A program made the position numbers and the translations under genes. A DNA stretch of 11,449 nt from NCBI GenBank assembly GCA_964444135.1, contig CAYUFX010000133.1, positions 1 to 11,449 on the forward strand, given 5' to 3'. Shown in pieces: positions 1 through 6,109 of the stretch. Position 1 is the stretch's first letter. Each line of letters begins with the position of its first letter. Below the pieces are notes generated by a model that saw only the letters and a list, made by a program, of their open reading frames with translations, searched no databases and was not told where the DNA came from. Source of the stretch: NIOZ-UU13 sp964444135. GTDB taxonomy: Bacteria > Planctomycetota > Phycisphaerae > Sedimentisphaerales > Anaerobacaceae.

Positions 1-23
1 TGCACATAATATTCATAGAGAGC

Positions 24-50
24 CTGGATTCCTGCTTTCGCAGGAATGAC
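24..50. repeat. Short palindromic intergenic repeat (type 1)
   Basis: A perfect 8-bp stem, ATTCCTGC (28-35) and GCAGGAAT (40-47), closes on a TTTC loop and is followed by GAC. From memory, this CCTGCTTTCGCAGGAATGAC pattern is a common dispersed intergenic repeat in environmental bacterial genomes. No T-run follows, so it does not read as an intrinsic terminator. It sits at the extreme left edge, so its relation to any upstream gene cannot be judged. Confidence 0.6.
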
Positions 51-64
51 CCCCGACAAAGCAA

Positions 65-95
65 ATTCGGGCAACCACATGGGGTTGCCCCTACA
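65..95. repeat. Short palindromic intergenic repeat (type 2)
   Basis: GGGCAACC (69-76) and GGTTGCCC (83-90) form a perfect 8-bp stem with a 6-nt loop (ACATGG), followed by CTACA. The sequence is unrelated to the hairpin 20 bp to its left. The GGGCAACC...GGTTGCCCCTACA pattern is familiar to me as a dispersed REP-like unit in environmental genomes; that recognition is from memory, while the stem is directly visible. Confidence 0.6.
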
Positions 96-265
96 GTGCC
101 TTTTAGGTCTCTTTATTCAACTTACAGTTTAACATCAGGAAAGATGTTGGTTAAATTTCTCTTGTTTAGTATTTACTGTTCCCGGCAGCTACGCTACTAT
201 ATATGAGAAGGTTTTGTGCGTTCCTTTTTTTATATTTAAGGATGCTTAGTAGAAAATATTGTAGA
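96..265. other. AT-rich intergenic stretch without a recognised gene
   Basis: No convincing coding frame is visible on either strand. The one structure I see is a 6-bp inverted repeat, AACATC (131-136) with GATGTT (143-148), not followed by a T-run. The rest (about 150-265) is AT-rich, with a T-tract near 222-233. I did not recognise a riboswitch or small RNA here. Confidence 0.4.
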
Positions 266-358
266 TGTCATTTTAAGCGAGCCGCGAAATCTGCTTTTGA
301 ATAGATTTCTCCACCCATTCGACTACGCTCAGGGCAAGCTTCTTCGGTCGAAATGACA
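266..358. repeat. 93-bp palindromic intergenic repeat (type 3)
   Basis: The element has perfect 8-bp terminal inverted repeats, TGTCATTT (266-273) and AAATGACA (351-358), and a nested inner pair, AAATCT (287-292) with AGATTT (303-308). The right half contains CGCTCAGGGC and TTCGGTCG, motifs of the same style as those inside the elements near 2018 and 8352. It has the structure of a non-coding MITE- or REP-like unit. It ends 38 bp before the esterase start codon, so it abuts or forms part of that gene's promoter region. Confidence 0.6.
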
Positions 359-364
359 TATAAT
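336..364 (+). promoter_or_regulatory. Candidate sigma-70-type promoter for the esterase gene
   Basis: A perfect TATAAT lies at 359-364, immediately to the right of the repeat terminus. The position 17 bp upstream (336-341, AAGCTT) is a poor -35 match, so only the -10 is persuasive. A transcript starting near 371 would have a leader of about 26 nt containing the Shine-Dalgarno at 384-389, which is sensible spacing. If real, the repeat supplies everything upstream of the -10. Confidence 0.35.
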
Positions 365-383
365 CTTTTATACAGAGCGATTT

Positions 384-389
384 AAGGGG
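384..389 (+). promoter_or_regulatory. Ribosome binding site of the esterase gene
   Basis: AAGGGG lies 7 nt before the ATG at 397. It is one of the clearest Shine-Dalgarno sequences in the window and fixes the start of the secreted esterase. Confidence 0.6.
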
Positions 390-396
390 TTAAAAG

Positions 397-1968
397 ATGA
401 ATCATAAGAGAGTACGTTTTAACGAAACAGTAGTTTTGATTGTTTTTGGGATTTTGCTGTTAGTAAATGCAGGTGCGGCTTTGGCTGATGTTAAGCTGCC
501 GGCGGTGATAAGTGATAATATGGTTCTACAGCGTAACAAAAAGGTCTCTATCTGGGGTTGGGCGGAGCCGGGGGAAGAGGTTATGGTCGGCGTTAGCTGG
601 CATCGTATGAGGTGGGCGGTTACGGCAGGCGATGATGGCAAGTGGATGTTTGCGATGAATTCGCCGAAGGTGGGCGGGCCTTACGAAATGACTATCAGCG
701 GCAAGAATACTATAACGCTCAAAAATATTATGGTCGGTGAGGTCTGGGTCTGTTCAGGCCAATCGAATATGCAGATGTCGGTGAGGTCTTCGGCTAATGC
801 GGAGCAGGAGATTGCCGCAGCCGATTATCCGGATATTAGGTTGTTCACGGTTGAACGAAAAGTAGCTGAGCAGCCCCAGTCCGATTGTGTTGGCAGCTGG
901 ACATTGTGCAGCCCGCAGACGGTTCCCGATTTTTCGGCGGTGGCCTATTATTTCGGGCGGGAGCTGCACAAGGAACTTGATGTGCCGATTGGTTTGATTC
1001 ATACATCCTGGGGCGGGACGCCGGCTGAGGCGTGGACGAGAAGAGAGGTACTTGAGAAGGAGGCGGATGCTGCGCCGATTTTGGAGCGGTATGAAGATGC
1101 GGTTGCGAAATACCCGCAAGCGATGGAGGAACACAAGCAGAAGGTTGAAGAATGGAAGAAAGCTGTTGAAAAGGCCAAGGCCGAAGGGGGAGATATACCG
1201 CGGAGGCCATACGCACCGCTTGGGCCTGGACACCCTCACTCGCCGGCGGGTTTGTATAATGCTATGATTGCTCCTCTGATTCCATACGGGATTGGTGGTG
1301 CTATATGGTACCAGGGTGAGTCAAACGCAAGCCGGGCCTATCAGTATCGCAAGCTCTTTGGCAGAATGATTCAAAACTGGCGTAAAGATTGGGGGCAGGA
1401 TAAATTTCCTTTTCTTTTCGTACAGTTGGCTAATTTCAGAGCTGTCAATCCACAGCCGTCCGAAAGTGACTGGGCGGAGCTGCGGGAGGCCCAGTTGATG
1501 ACATTGGCTTTGCCGAATACTGGGATGGCTGTGATTATAGACATTGGAGATGCTAACGATATACATCCAAAGAACAAGCAGGATGTTGGCAAGCGTCTGG
1601 CATTATGGGCTTTGGCTAAGAGCTACGGAAAAGAATTGGTGTATTCCGGGCCTATTTACAAATCAATGGAAATCAATGGAAATGAAATTGTCCTGCACTT
1701 TAACCATCTCGGCGGTGGCCTCATCGCCGGTGGGGATGGGCCATTGAAAGGTTTCGCCATAGCCGGGGCGGACCGCAAGTTCGTTTGGGCCGATGCGAAG
1801 ATAGATAGCGATAGCGTTGTGGTCAGCAGCAGCGAAGTTTCCGAGCCGGTTGCTGTGCGTTACGCATGGGCGGACAATCCTGTATGCAATCTTTATAACA
1901 AGGAGGGTCTGCCGGCTTCTCCATTCCGCACGGACGACTGGCCCGGCATTACCGTTGACAACAAATAA
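397..1968 (+). CDS. Secreted sialate O-acetylesterase (SGNH/SASA family)
   Basis: The 523-residue protein probably removes O-acetyl groups from sialic acids or other acetylated glycans outside the cytoplasm. Residues 1-30 form a signal peptide: basic start, hydrophobic core, and an ALA motif at 28-30 before Asp31. The family opening (LPAVISDNMVLQR, 34-46) is followed by GEVWVCSGQSNM (114-125), where Ser123 is the likely nucleophile. SWGGTPAEAW (204-213), IWYQGESN (303-310) and DIHP (388-391, with likely catalytic Asp388 and His390) complete the SGNH blocks. Residues 215-270 are a charged, helix-rich insert (many Glu and Lys) between the catalytic blocks. The C-terminal part matches the usual beta-rich tail, and the length is normal for the family. 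The start has a strong Shine-Dalgarno. No other glycan gene adjoins it, so the natural substrate is open; plant-polysaccharide acetyl esters are an alternative to sialic acid. Confidence 0.9.
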   Translation: MNHKRVRFNETVVLIVFGILLLVNAGAALADVKLPAVISDNMVLQRNKKVSIWGWAEPGEEVMVGVSWHRMRWAVTAGDDGKWMFAMNSPKVGGPYEMTISGKNTITLKNIMVGEVWVCSGQSNMQMSVRSSANAEQEIAAADYPDIRLFTVERKVAEQPQSDCVGSWTLCSPQTVPDFSAVAYYFGRELHKELDVPIGLIHTSWGGTPAEAWTRREVLEKEADAAPILERYEDAVAKYPQAMEEHKQKVEEWKKAVEKAKAEGGDIPRRPYAPLGPGHPHSPAGLYNAMIAPLIPYGIGGAIWYQGESNASRAYQYRKLFGRMIQNWRKDWGQDKFPFLFVQLANFRAVNPQPSESDWAELREAQLMTLALPNTGMAVIIDIGDANDIHPKNKQDVGKRLALWALAKSYGKELVYSGPIYKSMEINGNEIVLHFNHLGGGLIAGGDGPLKGFAIAGADRKFVWADAKIDSDSVVVSSSEVSEPVAVRYAWADNPVCNLYNKEGLPASPFRTDDWPGITVDNK

Positions 1969-2002
1969 GGTCCCACAAATTGGTTTTTCCCAACCGGCAC
2001 GG

Positions 2003-2143
2003 GGCCTAAAGTTAAAAGTGCCTAAAGTGACACTTACGCGTCATCCTGAGGTGCAGCCGAAGGATCTGGCTAACGAAAAAGAGATTCTTCGCTTCGCTCA
2101 GAATGACAGCTTCGCTGTCACTTTAGTTCACTTTAGGCACTTT
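2003..2143 (+). repeat. MITE-like palindromic element, copy A
   Basis: Perfect 16-bp terminal inverted repeats (AAAGTGCCTAAAGTGA at 2015-2030 and its complement at 2128-2143) bound a non-coding element of about 123 bp (2018-2140). The heptamer CTAAAGT occurs at 2006 and 2022 on the left (16 bp apart), and its complement ACTTTAG at 2120 and 2130 on the right (10 bp apart). Inside are TCATCCTGAGG, AAAAAGAGATTCTTC and a small hairpin GACAGC-TTC-GCTGTC (2105-2119). The same element recurs inverted at 8340-8508. It fills most of the gap between the esterase and the first antiporter and ends 48 bp before the antiporter ATG. As RNA it could fold into a long stem that attenuates readthrough; that is inference. 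Confidence 0.8.
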
Positions 2144-2188
2144 ATTTCACTTAATATTGTTGTTTTTTTGCGTTTTCAAAGTGCGACA

Positions 2189-3868
2189 ATGAACGAATTG
2201 TTGGCGAACATCTCGGCACAAAGCGAGGAAATTAATATTATCCTGTTGATTGGGATCGCCATTTTCGGCGGCACAGTTGGAGCGAGAGTATTCCACCTGC
2301 TTAATATCCCTCGCATCGTGGGTTATGTTGCGATAGGGATAGTATTAGGGCCTTTGCTGGGTACTATCTCTCCGAAAACAATCCGTGACCTGGAGCCGTT
2401 TAATATGTTTGCCCTGGGTATCATTGGTTTTTTAATCGGCGGAGAACTTAAACGTGACATCTTTGTGAAGTTCAGCAGACAGGTCATTGATATCCTGCTT
2501 TTTGAAGGCCTGGCAGCATTTATGTTAGTGGGGGTCCTTAGCTTTGCAATAACCTGGTATTTCTCCGATTGGAAAACGGGATTGGCTGTTGGTGTGGTAT
2601 TTGGTGCTATTTGTGCGGCGACAGACCCTGCCTCGACAATGAGTGTATTATGGGAATATAAAACACGCGGGCCGCTTACGACGATGCTGATAGCAATTGT
2701 CGCTCTCGATGATGCACTTGCCTTGATTTTGTATGCTATCTGCATAAGCGTTGCAGGAGTGGTCGTAGGCCACCAGGAAGCTGGATTTCTGGGCGCATTA
2801 TTGTCATCATTCTATGAGATATTTGGTTCCTTGGTGATAGGCATAATAGCAGGGATACTACTGAATTGGATTCTAAAACGAACCGACGAACCGGAAAGAG
2901 TGTTGATTTTTAGTATAAGTTTAGCGTTGCTGATTATAGGTGTGGCGATATCCCGGGAGCTGGACGTTATTATCTCATCTATGGCTTTGGGAGCAACGCT
3001 GACGAATATCGGTTCAAGAAAGGTACTCTCAAGTTTCAAGCTTGTACAAAGATTTTCGGCACCGATTTACGTTTTGTTCTTTGTTCTTGTTGGTGCCAGA
3101 TTAAGAATTGTTAACAGTGGTATACAAGTTATAGTTCTCACTGCCGCATATATTATTGGTAGTATCGTTGGCAAAACGACAGGTGCATGGATTGGTGCGG
3201 TTCACTCCAGGGCTGTAACAACCATTCGAAAATATCTCGGATTCTGTTTGTATCAACAAGGCACAATTGCTATCGCACTGCTGCTTGTGGCAAGCCAAAG
3301 ATTCGAAGGCCAGCTCAGAGATACGATGCTGTCGGTAATAATAGCCGGTGTATTTGTACTTCAGCTTATCGGCCCCTTATTTACCAAGGTGGGCATAAAA
3401 AAGGCCGGTGAAATCGGAATGAATATTACCGAAGATGACCTTATCAGGAAGTACAAGGTCGGCGACGTAATGGATACCGATGTGCCGGTCATGGAAGCAG
3501 GCTTGCCTTTGAGCGAGGTCATCAGTCTGGTAAGCAATACCGACAGCCTTTACTACTGTCTTGTTGACAACGCAGGCAAACTGACAGGTGCAATCACGCT
3601 GGAAGGCATCCGTAATACGTTCTCCACCCAGGAATTGAATGACTGGCTTGTGGCTCTGGATGTTGCGGAGCCTGTAATTGCGAAGGTCACACCAGAGACA
3701 GCGCTGTCGGAGGCATTGGAGACTATCAGGCATCTGGACGTCGAGTTTCTGCCCGTTGTAACATCCAGCAATGATGACAAATATATTGGAATACTGAGAC
3801 AAAGGGCTGTTCATCGCCGACTCAGTGCGGAAGTTCTGGCCAAACAGAAGGAAGCTGACAGTTTGTAG
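2189..3868 (+). CDS. CPA2-type cation/proton antiporter with C-terminal CBS pair (paralog 1)
   Basis: This 559-residue membrane protein should exchange Na+ or K+ for H+ across the inner membrane. Residues 15-400 are a Na_H_Exchanger domain of about a dozen hydrophobic helices. Visible landmarks are IPRIVGYVAIGIVLGP (40-55), the crossover-helix motif ATDPAST (144-150) and an acidic pair in the next helix, Asp174-Asp175 (VALDDALAL). KKAGEIGMNITEDDL (404-418) links to a cytosolic CBS pair, with CBS1 from about 424 and CBS2 from about 492 to 550. The TDP in the crossover motif resembles CPA1 (NhaP-like) proteins, while paralogs 2 and 3 have Ala in place of the Asp. The frame stays open upstream to 1817, but that part overlaps the esterase and translates the repeat, so I start at ATG 2189, where family similarity begins. 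No Shine-Dalgarno is visible there. It is the first gene of the cluster; the ion carried is unknown. Confidence 0.9.
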   Translation: MNELLANISAQSEEINIILLIGIAIFGGTVGARVFHLLNIPRIVGYVAIGIVLGPLLGTISPKTIRDLEPFNMFALGIIGFLIGGELKRDIFVKFSRQVIDILLFEGLAAFMLVGVLSFAITWYFSDWKTGLAVGVVFGAICAATDPASTMSVLWEYKTRGPLTTMLIAIVALDDALALILYAICISVAGVVVGHQEAGFLGALLSSFYEIFGSLVIGIIAGILLNWILKRTDEPERVLIFSISLALLIIGVAISRELDVIISSMALGATLTNIGSRKVLSSFKLVQRFSAPIYVLFFVLVGARLRIVNSGIQVIVLTAAYIIGSIVGKTTGAWIGAVHSRAVTTIRKYLGFCLYQQGTIAIALLLVASQRFEGQLRDTMLSVIIAGVFVLQLIGPLFTKVGIKKAGEIGMNITEDDLIRKYKVGDVMDTDVPVMEAGLPLSEVISLVSNTDSLYYCLVDNAGKLTGAITLEGIRNTFSTQELNDWLVALDVAEPVIAKVTPETALSEALETIRHLDVEFLPVVTSSNDDKYIGILRQRAVHRRLSAEVLAKQKEADSL

Positions 3869-3913
3869 TGGTTTTTCGATGCTTGTTTGGTCACCGGTTT
3901 TTGTGGCTTTAAA

Positions 3914-3941
3914 TTGACTAATGCAGAAACTGAAATATAAG
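3914..3941 (+). promoter_or_regulatory. Candidate internal promoter before the EIIA gene
   Basis: TTGACT (3914-3919) and TATAAG (3936-3941) are each five-of-six matches to the sigma-70 boxes, 16 bp apart. Transcription would begin near 3948, leaving only about 6 nt before the ATG at 3954 and excluding the Shine-Dalgarno-like TAAGGA (3938-3943), which overlaps the -10. Either the promoter is used for a nearly leaderless message, or the boxes are chance and the Shine-Dalgarno serves a longer cotranscript. Confidence 0.3.
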
Positions 3942-3953
3942 GAATTATAGAAA

Positions 3954-4766
3954 ATGAAGATAGCTGATGTTCTGAGAGAAGAGTGCGTAGTTGCTAATGC
4001 CCAATTTGCCAACAAGCCCGAGGCACTTCGGGAGGTTGCTCGGCTCGCTAAGAAAAGCGCCGTTCTTGAGGGTGTCGATGAGCAAGAGATTCTTGCGGGG
4101 CTCGAAGCTCGTGAATCGCTGGGGTCAACAGGGGTCGGCAAGGGGGTAGCTATTCCCCATTGTCGTCTCAAATCCGTTAAAGACTTTGTTGTGGGGATGG
4201 TTACGGTCCCGTCGGGTGTTGACTTTGACGCTCCGGACGGCGAGAAGGTCAGGCTTATCGTCTTTATTGTAGCTCCCGAGGTGGAATCCAATAAACACGT
4301 GAGATTGCTCTCGGTCATTTCGCAGACCCTTTTGTCGCCGAAAGCTCTGGAGAGAATCCTGGCCAAGCAGACGCCCAACGAAGTATACCAGATTTTCCTG
4401 CACGGTAAGGATATAGAAATAAACGGCGGAGAACGAGTACCCAAAAGCCTTATTCATGTATTTATACAAAGCGAAGGTGTTTTCCGGGATGTTATTCAGA
4501 TTTTAACCGGAATAGAAGCCAGCTCTCTGGTTGTTGTCGGGGCCGAAAATGCAGGTGTGTATCTCTTAAAAATGCCACTTTTTGCGAGCTTTTGGAGTAA
4601 CGAGCAGAGTAAGTTCAGCAGAATTATCATTGCGGTCGTTGAAAGAGGACTGGCTAATGAGGCTGTCCGGCGGATTGAGAGTGTTACTGGTGACCTTACT
4701 AAGAAAACGGGCGTTTTGGTAACCGTCCAGGAAGTTTCTTATGCGGCCGGTACGTTGGATGCATAA
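3954..4766 (+). CDS. PTS EIIA-2 (Fru/Ntr-type) domain fused to a PII-like domain
   Basis: The 270-residue cytosolic protein has two parts. Residues 1-150 are a type-2 PTS EIIA domain of the fructose/mannitol/PtsN class: ESLGSTGVGKGVAIPH (54-69) holds the predicted phospho-accepting His69, and LIVFIVAPEV (101-110) is a family core strand. Residues 163-262 show an alternating strand-helix pattern (strands near 166-172, 190-205, 222-229 and 254-261) consistent with a ferredoxin-like PII-type domain. That assignment rests on pattern rather than a signature motif. No EIIB or EIIC sugar permease is nearby, so a regulatory role like EIIA-Ntr is more likely than sugar uptake. It sits 85 bp after antiporter 1 and 17 bp before antiporter 2. 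My inference is that it senses phosphotransfer state and a small ligand and controls the antiporters. TAAGGA lies 10 nt before the chosen ATG. Confidence 0.88.
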   Translation: MKIADVLREECVVANAQFANKPEALREVARLAKKSAVLEGVDEQEILAGLEARESLGSTGVGKGVAIPHCRLKSVKDFVVGMVTVPSGVDFDAPDGEKVRLIVFIVAPEVESNKHVRLLSVISQTLLSPKALERILAKQTPNEVYQIFLHGKDIEINGGERVPKSLIHVFIQSEGVFRDVIQILTGIEASSLVVVGAENAGVYLLKMPLFASFWSNEQSKFSRIIIAVVERGLANEAVRRIESVTGDLTKKTGVLVTVQEVSYAAGTLDA

Positions 4767-4783
4767 GTTTTGGGGTTCAGAGC

Positions 4784-6058
4784 ATGGCAATTTTAGCTAT
4801 AACAATTGATTTGTCTTTTCTGCATATTTCCGGATTGACTCTTTTAGGGGCAGCGACAATTGTCGCGTTTTACGCAGGTCGAGTCGCCCGGTTTGTCAAA
4901 CTTCCCTCTCTGATAGGCTATATGGTTATTGGTGTCATACTCGGCCCGTCGGTCCTGCATCTTTTTGACGAGCCTTCGTTGGAACAGCTTTCGTTCATCA
5001 CGGAGATTGCTTTAGGATTTGTGGCTTTCAGCATCGGCTCAGAGCTTAATTTGTCCTCACTAAAGCGCCTGGGTATGGGGATTATCTCGATTATTTTCGC
5101 AGAGTCTTTCGGTGCTTTCTTTGCGGTTCTTTTTGCTTTATACCTGTTGACTCGTGATTTACCACTGTCGTTGATTTTCGCATCGATGGCGCCGGCCAGC
5201 GCACCGGCTGGCACTGTCGCCGTCATTCAGGAATACAGAGCAAAAGGAAGTTTGACTACAACCCTCTATGCGGTGGTCGGATTTGACGACGGGCTGGCAA
5301 TTATCATTTTCGGATTTGCCGCTGCCTTGGCTAAGAACCTTTTAATAAGGGAGACCTCAGGTGTTTCCGAAGGTATTCTGTGGGCTCTACTGAATCCGGT
5401 CAAGGAAATCGGATTGAGTTTCATTGTTGGTGGAATTATGGGGTTGTTGTTCTATCATTTGGTTCGCAGATTACAAGGCGCAAGGGATATTTTGATTGTT
5501 GTTTTTGGCTTTATTCTTGTGTGTACGGGGTTGTCGATACGGTGGCATTTGTCGCTGATTTTAACTAATATGGTCGTTGGTTTCGTTCTGGCAAACATGC
5601 GACACGAATCATTGCTTCATCGCGTTGCGAATCCGCTGCTGGATGTTATGCCGCTGTTGTTCGTATTATTTTTCTGCCTGGCAGGTGCACACCTGAAGCT
5701 GTCGGTACTTCCGGCACTCGGTCTTATAGGTGTTGTTTACATACTTGGACGGTCGGTGGGTCTGATCGGTGGTGCTCGCATCGGGGCTTCATTCGGCCAC
5801 GTAGAGGACAAGGTTAAAAAATATGTGGGGCTGGGGATACTGTCTCAGGCCGGCGTGGCAATCGGTTTGTCATTGATTGTAAAGCATGAACTTGTTCAGC
5901 TCGATGCGCGTTACAGTCTGCCGCATGCCCTTGAAATAGGTTCTTCGGTCCTTGCAACCATTACCGCCACGTGCATCTTTTTTGAAATAATCGGGCCGAT
6001 TCTCACGAAGATAGCGCTAAAAAGAGCAGGAGAAATACCCGGCGCCGAATTAAATTAG
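4784..6058 (+). CDS. CPA2-type cation/proton antiporter without CBS domains (paralog 2)
   Basis: At 424 residues this is the shortest of three paralogs and consists of the exchanger domain alone. It begins with hydrophobic helices at once and keeps LPSLIGYMVIGVILGPS (40-56), the crossover-like ASAPAGT (138-144) and an acidic pair Asp168-Asp169 (GFDDGLAIIIFG). The late KKYVGLGILSQAGVAIGL segment matches the LPQAGVAIGL block of paralog 3. The sequence ends at KRAGEIPGAELN, exactly where the other two continue into the linker and CBS pair, so I read it as a natural short form and not a frameshifted one. It starts 17 bp after the EIIA stop with GGGGT about 7 nt before ATG, implying tight cotranslation with the EIIA gene. 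It is the most divergent copy and could form a heteromer with the CBS-bearing copies; that is speculation. Substrate unknown. Confidence 0.9.
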   Translation: MAILAITIDLSFLHISGLTLLGAATIVAFYAGRVARFVKLPSLIGYMVIGVILGPSVLHLFDEPSLEQLSFITEIALGFVAFSIGSELNLSSLKRLGMGIISIIFAESFGAFFAVLFALYLLTRDLPLSLIFASMAPASAPAGTVAVIQEYRAKGSLTTTLYAVVGFDDGLAIIIFGFAAALAKNLLIRETSGVSEGILWALLNPVKEIGLSFIVGGIMGLLFYHLVRRLQGARDILIVVFGFILVCTGLSIRWHLSLILTNMVVGFVLANMRHESLLHRVANPLLDVMPLLFVLFFCLAGAHLKLSVLPALGLIGVVYILGRSVGLIGGARIGASFGHVEDKVKKYVGLGILSQAGVAIGLSLIVKHELVQLDARYSLPHALEIGSSVLATITATCIFFEIIGPILTKIALKRAGEIPGAELN

Positions 6059-6109
6059 GCAGGCTTTTCGGGCTGTAAAAAACGATAAAATAAAATTTTG
6101 GTTAACCGG

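Noticed and set aside
131..148. Intrinsic terminator upstream of the esterase
   Set aside because: The 6-bp AT-rich stem is not followed by a T-run.
1817..2188. In-frame upstream extension of antiporter 1 (124 extra residues)
   Set aside because: It overlaps the esterase in another frame and then translates the MITE-like repeat. The residues show no antiporter similarity, which begins right after ATG 2189.
3377..4444. Long open frame on the minus strand (355 codons)
   Set aside because: It lies opposite the antiporter 1 C-terminus and the EIIA gene, both with clear family motifs. The reverse translation shows no recognisable domain and crosses the intergenic gap.
3954..4766. EIIA as part of a sugar PTS
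   Set aside because: No EIIB, EIIC, HPr or EI gene is in the window; every close neighbour is an antiporter.
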